Assembly (NCBI RefSeq): GCF_964340395.1
Contig: NC_135570.1
Coordinates: 1,632,501 to 1,696,500 of the forward strand
Source: Glandiceps talaboti
Taxonomy: Eukaryota; Hemichordata; Enteropneusta; Spengelidae
Direction: 5' to 3'
Length of the DNA: 64,000 bases
Shown: piece by piece, positions 1 to 12,449 of the stretch
How the letters are laid out: each line of letters begins with the position of its first letter
Position numbering within the stretch: position 1 is the first letter of the stretch
The notes under the pieces: generated by a model
Databases searched by the model: none
What the model saw: the letters and a program-made list of their open reading frames with translations, nothing else
What the model was told of the DNA's origin: nothing
Program-made: the position numbers and the translations under genes

Positions 1-4
1 TTAC

Positions 5-3000
5 CGTGATGTCTCACATATGTAGTTGTCCATCCCTTTTAATAAAACAACGTTCCAATGACAGCTTATTCCGTTTAATAACCAAAGAGTTGTAATACAC
101 CTACCTACAGAAGACAAATGGGAGCCGTCACCTGTGGATTCGGTTTCTGGATTGTAATCAACATGAAAATCTTCTCCCATATGTGTTTTTACTGGTCGCC
201 GTGCCAATTCCGCATTTGTGTTCATAATTTCGGCAATTGTACTGGCTTGAAAAGTTTGTATCTTGTACAGACCTTGTGGTAGGATATGTGGTTCCATGTT
301 GCCATGACTGCTAAGAGAACGATATATGGCAATTGAATGTAGTATACGAGACATTATAGTTAAATTAAAGTTGCCTTGGTGTTTCGTTAATGTGATCTGA
401 CATTTTGTACACACACTCAGATAACTTTACATTCAAAATAAAATAATTATAGTGATGCCTTGCACAATCGGGATTCAGAAACAGACTTGCAATTATGTTG
501 ATTATCACTTGGAAGGTAAACAACTGAAGCTATTAAAATCAGAATAAGTCTGTTTCGACTGCATTGAGTAACTTAAGATAGTAATGCTTTAATATAACCG
601 TGGTTCGGTAAGGGGACCTTCTCTATATGTGATGATTCTGTTATTGTTAGTGTGGAGTTGAAATGTGTCTATCTTTATGCAAAAAAACATCTTGTCCCAT
701 GAATGAACGGCAAGGCCAATTTTGCTGTTGTAGTAAACTTTTATTACCATAGACTGTAAGATACGTCATGACGTTCCGTCCTCACCGGCCTCCTCTCACC
801 CCGATGTGTGAGGGCGCCCCGTCACGGCGTACCTTACAGTAAACTCTACCAATAATCAATATTGTAAATATTACGTACAACCCACAAGGTCAGACCAGTA
901 TTTGTTACTTTATAATTTGAGCCCTTCGACATTTCCTGCAGAAAAAGAACAGCAACAAGATAGATTGTACTAAATTATTATGTATTGTGAGTTTGTACTG
1001 CCAACGAGATCAAATTGAGTTGATGTTATAATACTTCTTGAAAACAGTGTTTACTTCTTGAAAAATAAAGTCAATTCTGGTTTCTATATTCGTATTTGCC
1101 ATTTACAGTATTTTCATTGATATGTTAAGCGACATGATTCATTGATGTCACGTGATACGTACTGTAAATATAACTTACCGTCCAATGGTTACTTTCAGAA
1201 TATTGTCGCCAAAGTCTTGGTCGATGTAAACCTTCTTAACTTCTGTAAAGTCGCAAGTGTATTTGCATTGGTCTGAAACCGATGCTTGTAAAATAAACGA
1301 CCTGTTTGTGATGTACAGTGTGCAATTACCGTAAATACCACGGAGTTTAGCTGGGGAGGCTCTCACAAAGACAGGGTATGAGGCAAAATTCACGGATTCT
1401 GTTGAATATAATAGTAGGTAAAGAAAATATAGGGATATAAGAATAATATTTTAATCGTAAACTTGGACACAATATACACAAGAGGGGAATATTTTGAAGA
1501 CTAAGTTTGATAGCAGTGACTGCATGTAATGAGTATACCCCGGATGTATGCAGTGCGCATTGAGATATACCACGAGGAATGATATACATGTTTCATAGAT
1601 TCCACGTACACGTGTTCAAAAAGAAAATAAAAGTTGTACCAAAAGTAAGATGTGTGCATAAATAATAATAGTCAATTATGAATAACATCTTTATATTAAG
1701 ACCGTGATAGAAATAGAAACCATAGACTTACCGAGAAACATTGGTGCACTTTTAGACTTTCGAAGCCCATTACCCAAAGGCCTAGTACGACATGACTGAA
1801 TCTTCGATAGCGAGGCAATTCTAGGAGAGGTTGACCTCATCATTGGACTTTTGCTCATAAGCAACTTTAATGCCACTAACCATTCTGAACGTTTACTTTC
1901 ACTTTGACAAGCAAGAACCACGGGTTCAGCTGCTGCTGATATTATAATAAACGCAAAAAGGCCAGCTTTACTGCAAGATACAGACCCAACGTAGTTTATC
2001 CCCTCCATTGAAAGTAAACATTTCGTTTTGCGAAAGTTTGATTTTGTCGTCGTGAAGTGGAGCTGTTTTGGTCCCTCTATAGAATCATCGAATAGCAGAA
2101 AGTACCTCTCGTACCATGTCTGTTGAGTAAACAAATAAGTATGAAAATATAATAGCATTTAGGAGTTGAAAATTTAAAGTTAATTATTTTTAGGTATGCG
2201 AAAGAAACATACTTTTGCGTCAATGACTGTAGAATTTCCACGAATTCAATGGTATATGCAAGTTGATATGAGATCTGTGACATAATTTTTTGTTGTGTTT
2301 TCGTCTGATGATTACTCACTGTCATAAATGCTAACATTTGGGTCTTTGGGGCACACAATCCTTGTCATAAACGTTTAGCATTTACTTTAGGGAGCCGTTA
2401 TTATTTATGTCCGGGGGGGGGGGGTCGGAGGAATTGGAGGGAGGGTCACTCAAAATACCCTAAGCTAGAAGGGGATTACGTGTGTGTGTGTCTCAATGAA
2501 ACACTCAACCTCAATCTATGTAATGTCTGTAAAACACGACAATAATAGTTTGATTGTATAAACTGACTACTGTAGACACGTGACTTTACCATATCATATT
2601 AATCTATTAATATCCACGATAGCAGACAACTTCAAGGTAAAAACAACAATTAGGGAGCCTTGAGTATTTAATATTTACAATCCATAGTTTTGTGACCAAA
2701 TTGAAGATTCAGTTATTTTCAATTTGTTTGTTTTTTGTGTGTTTTGAGATATTAAAGTGAGATGAGCACTCAACATTTATTTTTACGAGTACTTTACATG
2801 CCAATATACAAAAATAAAACTACATATATTGTTAGAAAATACGTATACGTTACACAAACATGTTGTATAGCAATAGTGAATGTCAGCATTTTGAATCACC
2901 TTTAATAAAACTATGCATTTTGTTGAGTGTACCATCTCACCTTATCATTCACACTGTCCGTGAATGTTGTTGTTAAAATATGATGGTGATGGTAGCATTG

Positions 3001-4866
3001 GTGATGATGATGAAGATGATGGTGGTGGTGGTGGTGGTGGTGGTGGTGGTGGTGATGGTGGTGGTGGTGGTGGTGGTGGTGGTGGTGGTGGTGGTGGTGG
3101 TGGTGGTGGTGGTGGTGGTGGTGGTGGTGGTGGTGGTGATTTAGTTTTGAATGCCATAGAGAACACGGACAGTGATACATGTACTGACTCAAGTAGTGAC
3201 AGTGAGTCAGATTAAAGTGACACTGATAATGGCAATACTGAAGGTGAAGGTGATGATGACAATGATATCAGGGAACTTTTACAAGTGACCAGATCAAACA
3301 GAGTATGCACAACATGTAAAACACGTTTTAGATACTAACTAGATTGTGTATGATTATAAGAGAAAGGTAACTAGCCAGTCTTTTACTGTTTATCACTTTA
3401 CATGTACATGCACAAATATTGCTTTCTAATACAGAGTCAAAATCATTTAATTTGTATGTATACATATAATGGGAATATTGATTAATTTTCAGTATATGCA
3501 ATTGTCAAGGGGAGGGTCATGTTTTACAAAATGGGACAGAGGGGAGGGTCACTTTTTACAAATGGAGAATATGGGGATGGTCATGTTTTACTTAACAGGC
3601 CATGTGTGATTTCCTCCGGCCCTCCCCCCTTGTAAATACTGAAGGCTCCCTTAGTTAAGTTCCATTTCTGAATAGCAGTGATGTAGGTGATATTGACTTC
3701 CAATTAGAATTCATGATAACATAAAGACAAAAGGGTTAGTAAATTTAACTTAAATTTGTTTCCTGACCCCAAAACATAGTTATGGACATCAAATTTATCA
3801 TCACAGTTGCATCAGAAATAAAGATATGATCATTTCGGTGCCATAACAACACATTTTGTTACGTCATTGGCGGCCATATTGAATTTATAAATGAGCATGG
3901 GAATAGACACCACAACTACAATCACAGCATTCATAGAAGAAGATATGGAATCTGCTGCTACAGTCAGAAGCCATAGCCGCCATCTTGAATATTTAAATCT
4001 CTCAAGAATGGTGTTAATCGGTCTCTTAATCTATGAGTCTAATAGATCAAGAATAAGCAGTTTCCACTTTGACCACAGACTATAATTAGTGGCGATCTAA
4101 ATTTGTTGAAAGCTAGCTTACCGTAGTAATATATATTAACACCTTCTCATCTATTTGGGGATTTTATTTTCTTACACTTTTTTGATATTTTGCTGATAAA
4201 ATTACAACATTTTAAAGCCTTGGATATCAATTATTGTTTTGTACTATTTTCACTTGTAAAGTGTAAGTTTTGAAAGAGGTAACCAAAACTTGAAGATGAT
4301 GATGTCAAATTTATCATATTTGCTATAAGAAAATAAAAAGCCACTATAGCTTAGACGGTGTTAGTTATCTTGATTGCATGTAGTTATTAATTTATCACAT
4401 CATCTATAATAGCTTTAATAATTTATCATAACATCATAACTACTCCATCTATTTCACAAGATTATCATATATAAAATGAGATAAAATGATCGAATGTTTA
4501 AAGAACTGATGTCTTTTACCGACTTTACAATGCCGAGAGGTCGACCATTCCAAACAAGAGTGGGATCGAGTGTACATGTCATACAGGGCTATTGAGCTGT
4601 TGAATGAATGATTTCAACTATTTCCCGTTCTCTATAATGTTCAATAATTTTGTGACTTCTAAGGTCATTAGGCAGGGCAATTCTTAGAGTTGTAAATGAC
4701 ATTTATGAATAAACTACTACTACCATGTACATATCAAATCAAAATTTTACACTATTTCATGACATTAATTTCAACTTACCTTTAACGAAAAGCGGCTTCT
4801 GTGTTTTGGTCGTTTGATAAAAAGTGAACCCTCTTTCACAATATGATTAATAGATGTCGCCGACAT
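5..4866 (-). CDS. DOK-like PH-PTB adaptor, gene A (3' part outside the window)
   Basis: Predicted membrane-proximal docking protein downstream of tyrosine kinases. Exons in transcript order: 4780-4866 (29 codons from an ATG), 1732-2119, 1179-1398, 105-415, and possibly 5-35. All have AG/GT borders and the phases join (0, 1, 2, 1). Exons 1-2 encode a PH domain: VKEGSLFIKRP, then TWYERYFLLFDDS, ending in the W of SKRSEWLVALKLL. Exon 2 ends in a basic/serine linker (GNGLRKSKSAPMF). Exons 3-4 encode an IRS-type PTB domain: YPVFVRASPAKLRGIYG, VTIGRVCTKC, NFNLTIM, and a final helix near RILHSIAIYRSLSSHG. PH plus IRS-PTB is the DOK/IRS arrangement, and the short linker favours DOK. About 335 residues lie in the window and the tail is missing. 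A CACGTG box sits at 4938-4943, upstream of the ATG. Gene B is a tandem paralogue. The family is fairly certain; the exact orthologue is not. Confidence 0.8.
754..839. mobile_element. Short inverted-repeat element (copy 1 of 2)
   Basis: An 86-bp GC-rich block begins CTGTAAGATACGTCATGACG and ends with the near reverse complement (CGTACCTTACAG). A second copy in the opposite orientation lies at 25437-25531 in the annexin. It sits in the gene A intron between exons 105-415 and 1179-1398. It looks like a tiny MITE. Confidence 0.65.
2389..3651. mobile_element. TIR element with acidic/glycine open frame, probably non-autonomous
   Basis: The left end (AGGGAGCCGTTATTATTTA, then a G-run and CGGAGGAA) matches the reverse complement of the right end (AGGGAGCCTTCAGTATTTAC, then a G-rich tract and CGGAGGAA). 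A second partial copy of the end lies at 2653. Inside is a TGG repeat (about 3018-3138) and a frame rich in D/S/E (NTDSDTCTDSSSDSESD). No catalytic domain is visible. It fills the intron between the first two exons of gene A. Confidence 0.55.
3018..3138 (+). repeat. (TGG)n microsatellite
   Basis: Nearly pure TGG with one or two GAT interruptions. It creates long open frames of poly-Gly, poly-His and poly-Pro in the different frames, which are artefacts of the repeat. Confidence 0.95.
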
Positions 4867-5432
4867 TATAGATTTGACGACTTTAGATGATATATATTTC
4901 AGTTTGAAACCTTAAACTGTACAGTGTCGATGAACGACACGTGTCTCTCAATGTGAAAGTCTGTATATGTTGCGTAAAATAAAAGCCCCGTGTGTATCGA
5001 CTATTATTACGACAGCCAATCATTTTTGAAAAATCGAAGACTTTCAGGCAACATACGCAAGAGACGGATAATGAGTAGCCGTGTGATTAACAGGAGTTGA
5101 ACATTTCACTCTTTGGGGAGTACATCGTCTTTTATTTGAACATCCTCCTCTTTCTTTCTATAAATCAGATATAGTTTACTTCCTGTAAATAAATAGTATC
5201 TACTGAGATGTCACTTCCTGGTCTGTGTCTGTTTGATTACGCACCAATTTGGACAGATCATAATATTTAAAACGAACGACTTCAAATCAGATATTCTAAT
5301 CGGTATTTTTGAGATCTTGATACTTTGTCAAAGGAGTTGGTCTTACAAACTTTTCTTTTTAAATATTGAAAGAATGAATTAAATGTTATTAACGATCGTG
5401 CAATAAGTAATGTCTGGTGAGCCAGGGGTAAT

Positions 5433-5495
5433 AATTGTAAAGCGCTTTGAGCACGGAGTGGGAAAGCACTATATAATGTAATAATGTAATAACCA
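5433..5495 (+). repeat. SINE/LINE 3' tail relic
   Basis: TGTAAAGCGCTTTGAGCACG, then GGAAAGCACTATATAATG, then a short TAATG-type repeat. This resembles the 3' tails shared by many L2/RTE-type LINEs and their SINEs, which end in a short tandem repeat. It lies between genes A and B. Family membership is from memory of the motif only. Confidence 0.45.
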
Positions 5496-5770
5496 ATTAT
5501 CATTGGCATGGTTGATATAAACAGTAACATATATAGTAACAAAGTGTATTGTCACTTGGAAAGTATTTAGTTAAGAAACGATTAGTGATAATTTTGGAAG
5601 GGTTTAAACTTGTCCAAATTTCATCCAGGCTTAATATGGCGTTTGTGGCAAACAAAACTCTAAAGAACTGTGCAATTATGTGCTAGGTCGCTTGTTATAT
5701 TAATTATTATTATTTACAAGTGAAACTCGCCGAAATATTACATAAATAAAATGAAATTAAGAAATGAAAT

Positions 5771-5838
5771 GTACGACGCGTGAGATTCAAACCCTGAATA
5801 CTATCCAGATTGCTATATTCAGCTAGCTGAGCTAACAT
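5771..5838 (-). repeat. tRNA-like sequence (tRNA pseudogene or SINE head)
   Basis: On the minus strand an A-box-like TTAGCTCAGCTAGCTGA (within 5816-5835) is followed at tRNA spacing by a B-box-like GGTTTGAATC (5784-5793). The arms do not fold into a clean cloverleaf by eye and no CCA or clear terminator follows. A SINE head or dead tRNA fits better than a working tRNA gene. Confidence 0.5.
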
Positions 5839-6275
5839 GTCAACTGATAGATTCTGTGTGTTGTGCTGGTGTGTACCAATTCTATTCATTCGATGGGTTC
5901 TAGTTCTCTATATCTACCATTTTGAATGCGACAATACTAACCCATTGTTCATAACTACAACCTAATTACTCAGCTGATCCATTGACCCTTGACCCTTGAC
6001 CCTCAAACTGATCAATTTAAATTGAGTTCAAATACTTCTTTGATTTGTTTGTTTGTCTAACAAACGATGTAATCACTGTCGTCCCTTACTGAAGTGTCGC
6101 CATGAACTTCAAAATGGCAGATACAGAGCATATTCGGAGAATTCGTCGGTAGTAAATTACTTATTGTTTATGACGCATAATGCTCAAACATAAATCATAC
6201 TTTCCTCAAACAGGAATACCTCACCAATTCTAGATTGTTCGAATCCCAATGCTGACACGCATACAGGCACACACT

Positions 6276-6366
6276 GGCCCTCACTCACTCACTCACCCAC
6301 CCACCCACCCACCCACCCACTCACTCACTCACTCACTCACTCACTCACTCAATCAATCAATCAATC
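6276..6366 (+). repeat. (ACTC)n/(ACCC)n/(AATC)n microsatellite
   Basis: A compound tetranucleotide run that changes from ACTC to ACCC, back to ACTC and then AATC. It is low complexity and the open frame through it is not a gene. Confidence 0.9.
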
Positions 6367-6879
6367 AGTCACATACATATGTATGTAATGTATGTATGCA
6401 AAATTACACCCATATGATTAGAGTACGCCCCCAACGTCCAACTACTTATCTCCAAATTGTAACAATGTCCAAAACACGTGTCATTGTTTCGTTTTACTTT
6501 TTTGTCCCAAATTACAACAAAAATACTAGAAATAAAAAGAGTAGAAACTACATGAACGTCTGTGCAATAATAATGACAATTTGATTTATTTCTTTAATAA
6601 TTATCACCTAACTACAATTAAAATAACAAGAAATTACACACAGATCGTGAATACAAAAACCTGATGTGAGATTCTCTATTATACTGTTCATTTGCAGTAT
6701 GTTTCCATTCTGAATGCAACAATTCCTGACAGACTGCTCTTTACTTCTAAGACAATGCAATTGTGATATAAAGAATAATGCCTTACAAAGACTACACGTC
6801 AGATGATCACAGTATATGTAACGTTCTTACAAAACCTGTCTTTTACCAATGAAATAAATGCTATTGTTATAGGGATATA

Positions 6880-7275
6880 GGCTATTAAAGACAAATGAGA
6901 TATATGCTATTGTTGTAAAGACAATGTGATATGGACTATTGTTGTAAAGACAATGAGATATAGGCTATTGTTGTAAAGACAATGAGATATATGCTATTGT
7001 TGTAAAGACAATGTGATATATACTATTGTTCTAAAGACAATGAGATTTAGGCTATTTTTCTAAAGACAATGAGATATAGGCTATTATTGTAAAGACAATG
7101 TGATATATGTTATTGTTGTAAAGACAGTGTGATATATGCTGTTGTTTTAAAGACAATGAGATACAGGCTATTGTTGTAAAGACAATGAGATATAGATTAT
7201 TTTTGTAAGACAATGAGATATAGGTTAATGTTGTAAAGATATAGGCTATTGTTGTAAAGACAACGAGATAGATTA
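6880..7275. repeat. 29-bp minisatellite
   Basis: About 13 diverged copies of a unit built on ATTGTTGTAAAGACAATG followed by AGATATAGGCT. The unit holds a small palindrome (CATTGTCTTTACAACAATAG on the other strand). It lies about 670 bases downstream of the gene B stop. Confidence 0.85.
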
Positions 7276-7946
7276 TTTGTAGACTATAAGTGTGTCAAAG
7301 TTCATGAATAAGAAAAACGAAAGGTGAGAGTGTAATAATAAATCGCTGCTTCTTTACGGTAAATGTAACATGAAATCAATGTCCCAATCACTTACAAAGT
7401 TGACTGTTTAAGTTGGTTAGTTACACCTATTTAGTAACACTGAACATTACTAGAATGTCATGATTTGGTGACGACTATATAACAGTCACAATACCTCAGA
7501 ATTGTTAAATCTATTTTTGAGAGTCACTTGTTGGTATTTGAAACATTTGTTTATAAACTATATCAAACTGATTTAAATCAACCATTAGTATGATTTCTGG
7601 ATAATAAAGGCATACAACTGTTTGTAGTCTTGGGCGGTTGAAGGCTTCTAGAGTTGAACTATTCGAAACTGCAATAAATGTATTATATAATAACAGGCAT
7701 GATAAGAAGGATGAAAAATGTAAACTGTTGCACAAGTGTTGGATAAACATTTTAATGTCTGACATCAAAGTTAGCGATTCCTTTAATGATTACCAATGTA
7801 AAAATAACCGAAACGCCAAGGTATAGTATTTAAAGCCACGGTGTATTCTAGGTATTGCCAGTTCAGAGCATTTTTTCTGAAAATACCTTTAATTCATAGT
7901 ATTGTCAGATTGACTGTATTTTCCAAAAAACATTAATTCATAACAT

Positions 7947-9518
7947 TTACTGTTTTACTGTATTTTCTGAGAACGCTTTTAATTCAAAGTATGGTGAGAC
8001 AAACGGGCACGATTGGGACCGTTTACGTTTGACCATCTCATTTGGTACCTTTGGTACCTTTCTCTCTCGGCAGCACCTTCTATTTTCCCTTATAGCTATC
8101 GGATTTAAAATTTCATGCTCAAAACTCCTACTTGAGGAGCTGAAATTGTGAACATTGTATCTAGGTGGCAATGGTGGTTGTCTCTGAGGTAAGGTTTCTG
8201 TTATTTGTACATCATCTCTGATTAATTTGGCCTGTCCGTGTGCGGAGAGATCGCTTCCACGCCGTTTACTAAATAAATCGTTTATCTTACATAAATCTGT
8301 ATATCTCTTTTGAGGGACCTCGTAAATATCGTTTTGATGCTCATTTATATCACCAGTACGACCTATTCCATGTCTACCTGCCCCTACAAAGAAATGACCG
8401 CCTGTACGTTTAGGTTGTATGCATTTATTAGGAGTTGGAGGCTCAGACTCAAAGTCACTGTCGTTTTCATCTTGCCTGTCATCAACAGGTGTTAGTTTGC
8501 ACTTGTCTTTGTAATTCCGTAATGCCTCGGCAGTTGGGACATTGATCTCACTAATTTCAACATAGCTACAACTGTCTGTTCGGACACGCTCATAGTCTGG
8601 CTGATCTGAGCAGTTTCCTTTAGGTACAATTCCATTATTAAAACTCGACACCATTTTCTCAGCATTGAACATTTTTTAAAGATGTTTTTTAGGGCATTGA
8701 GTAGAGTCCTCCAAAGCTTCATAATATACAACTTTGCTATGTGCTGCTAAACCTCTTGGAGACATTGCTCGTCTAGAAATGATGGGTGTTGCAGGACGGG
8801 AAGTTATACGACCATCTGTCTGTGAAGGTTGTGTGCCTTGGCTTTCCATACCAGGACCTCGTAGTATTCTCGGTGCTACCGGTGGAGGGATACTTCGATT
8901 ACTGTTATCGACGTCGGCAATGTAGTTTATTTTAGCTGGAGGTTGATGAACTGGAAGCAAATTTCCAAAATCTGAAGAATAACACAATAATGTCATTTGT
9001 TAAGATAAATTCACAAACAGGTCAGTTGAATATGATAAACACAAAGACAATCTGAAAGCAAATAATTCTAAAATGATTTTCAGATCATTATTAGGTTAAA
9101 ATGTGAACCTTTACAGAGGAGTTTGCATATATGTGTTAGAAATCTAAAAGTTTAAACGTAAGTGCATGGGCAGACATATTTATATCATTAGCTGTTAGTA
9201 GCTACAGGTTTTACTTTTCAGTTTTTCACCAAATGATCGTTTTGCAATAATCTATTCGTTTAGCATTTCAAAACAATGCTTGTTGGAGACATAAAATGAC
9301 CTCTACAGAATAATCTCCGTTGTAATAGGGAACTTACAATCTAGACTGAGCATGCTCAGACGCAAAGGACTATGGGATTATCTGTGGTTATTGTAATACT
9401 TAATCTGAAGCTACTGATAAAATTCACCTCCCACAATTGTCAGGGTAACTATGAATTGATTATTTGTGGTTACAAACAATGTATCAACATTAGTTACAAT
9501 ACTTATTGATTCGTATTT

Positions 9519-9574
<56 letters not shown>

Positions 9575-9653
9575 ACACACACATATACATACATACATAC
9601 ATACATACATACATACATACATACATACATACATACACACACACATACACACA

Positions 9654-9685
<32 letters not shown>

Positions 9686-10485
9686 TACATACATACATAC
9701 ATACATACATACATACATACATACATACATACATACATACATACATACATACATACATACATACATACATACATACATACATACATACATACATACACAT
9801 ACACACACATTATATGTATGTAATACATTTGGCCAGTGAACTCCGTACCGTTAACGTTCTCTAATGTTGCATCAATACCATCCTGTTGACAATAATGTAA
9901 GTCGTTTCCACCAGTACACCAATGCGACATCTCTTCGTGATGACAGTTTCTTTGATGATCTTGTTTACGTGGATTGCCCTCATTCTTGTTTTCTAAAATC
10001 AAAATATATGAGATTTCAGCATTGTACATATACACATTGCTGGCTAGTAATGTCTATTTAAAATGAATGAAAGTGAAGAGAATGATAACGGCTTAAGCAT
10101 GGTCTATGATACATAATATCCTATACGATATAACCTTTGTTACGTTAGACTGAGTTATTGGAATCTAGTTTTTGAAGTGACTACATAGTTTTCGTCCGAA
10201 TCACAGGAGGTAACCTGATCAAATGCCATAACATCATTATGCTGATGACATCTGAGTGATTTGGATGAAAGCTACGTAGTCGCTTCAAAATAGATTCCAA
10301 TAAAGTAAATTTACTGTTACTACTATAATACCAGTCTTTTCCTCTCACATAGATGTATTTACAAACAGCCATTTTAGAAATGTCATTTTACCTCTAACAA
10401 AGGAAGGAGTCTTTATGGTTATGTTATATATCTGTCTGTCTGTCTGTCTCTGTCTATCTATCTATATGTCTGTATGTATGTCTGC

Positions 10486-10519
<34 letters not shown>

Positions 10520-12298
10520 CATGTCTGTGACATACTTTTCTCAAAAATGGCTGAGTCGAAATTTGAGATAACGACTAGAACCGATTAGTTTTTTGGAAGA
10601 GATATGAAATTATAGAAAGTTGGCATATTGGGCATAAACAATTTGTGGTCCATTATTCTTGTGATAGATAACCCCATGTTAAAATGGTTTTGTCCATGTC
10701 ACCACACTCTGTCCATTGATGGTGCTGTTCACTATTAAAGCAGTAGGTACACTAATTTTCAAAACTAATATCTACAATTAGAATGGCAATAATTAACCAC
10801 TATTTAATCAATATTTTCAAGTAGGGTGATATTTTAGTGTCTGATGAATTTTCACATCAAAACATTTTTATTGACATTACAAGGCAGACTACATGAGTTT
10901 CGAACTTCCGCATCGCACTGATACATACATATTCCTAGGCGGAGGGCATTCAGATCTAATCTTGTTATCGTTTCAATAGGAATGAAGGATTCTCCTGTTT
11001 ATAAAGTTCTCTACTTTCAATAATAGTGATATGATATATACATACGTGTTTGATCACATTCACCTGGTATTGGTAGATTAGCAGATACTCGATGTCTATG
11101 TAGTACATTGGTCTTGGGTGTGGCTTGCCTGTTTCGTGAAGATGTTGAAGTCTCGTTGTCTTGAAGGATGCTATTTAGCAACAATCCATGTTCTGTTCTA
11201 AGCCGATAAAACCCTTCGACCAGAGAACAGACATCGTCAGACCTACAGAGACAATGGTTTCAGTCTTTAACATACCTAGTCTATCCAATGAATAGTGTGG
11301 AGTCTTTAACATACCTAGTCTATCCAATGAATAGTGTGGAGTCTTTACTATACCTAGTCTATCCAATGAATAGTGTGGAGTCTTTAATATACCTAGTCTA
11401 TTCATAGACCCTCCACAAGTAAAGCTATTACAGTATGTTCAAGAACCAGTGCAAATCCCAGAATGGGATTCAACTAAACTCGACTTTAGATATTAACTAC
11501 CAGGCTTGCTAGAATGTGTATACATATATCTATCTGTTTCCCCCTTCATTAATATGTTATCTTGCATAATTCATTATAGTTGACTGTGCTATTTGGCATA
11601 GTCCCTAATAAGAACCATTGACAGTTATGATTTGAATTCAGAGACAGATTTGGAATATGTGTCTTTGGTTTGAAGGAGACTAAGTAAAGAAGAAGTCCAT
11701 CCAGCCATACACAGACTTTTCAATCATTTGTCTAATTAACTTTAATTACTATGGATGATTTGAAAAACAAATCAAATACACTAAAGTTTTGTGACTTTGA
11801 AGTTGAAATTCAACGACATTTTGAGGTGATTTGAAATTCGCCATTTTGTCGCAAAGGTTGTCGGGATGTTTAACCTCACTCACCTTGAAACGTGTATTTG
11901 CAGTATAAAATGTCGGCCATCATTTAATCTATTTAGATATACCCCAATTATAGAGCGGAGAGGGGTTATATAAATAGTACTTCCTGCAAAGTTGATGTCG
12001 TGCAAAATGATGGTATCTTTAGTTACTCTGACAAGGTAACTGCCATGCAAATCCATTTGCCGGGAGGATGGAGTCGGAATAATTTCAACTCGGTAGCTAG
12101 GGAGATTTCCCTTAGCAACTGGAAGATCAAAATAGAGAAAATGTATATAGGATTACAGATGAACTATGCAAAACATATTTTTAAGTATGCTGATAGAAAT
12201 GTGAGTTGGCAAAGGTTGAATTAAGTCTATGTTCTGATACTGATATGGCATCAAGCACTGTTTTCTCCATTGAGACACTTACATGAATATATATATAA

Positions 12299-12384
<86 letters not shown>

Positions 12385-12416
12385 ATATATTCATACATAT
12401 ATAAGTGTCTCACTGG

Positions 12417-12449
<33 letters not shown>

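Larger units (their letters stand above)
4867..7946. other. Intergenic stretch between genes A and B
   Basis: No gene seen. It holds a possible gene A promoter (CACGTG at 4938-4943), the SINE-like tail at 5433, the tRNA-like block at 5771, an ACTC/ACCC run at 6276-6366 and a 29-bp minisatellite at 6880-7275. The rest is AT-rich unique-looking DNA. Short open frames at 7511-7826 show no recognisable motif. Confidence 0.6.

Noticed and set aside
2911-3215. Poly-His, poly-Pro and poly-Gly frames
   Set aside because: They come from the TGG repeat within a TIR element. The acidic end is kept only as a possible transposase relic.
4504-4700. Possible LINE ORF2 C-terminus (SFTDFTMPRGRPFQTRVGSS)
   Set aside because: The match is weak and stops break it after about 25 codons, so I could not support a family.
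9411-10035. Long Cys/Val/Met/Tyr or Thr/His/Ile frames on both strands
   Set aside because: They are translations of AC/ACAT microsatellites in a gene B intron.
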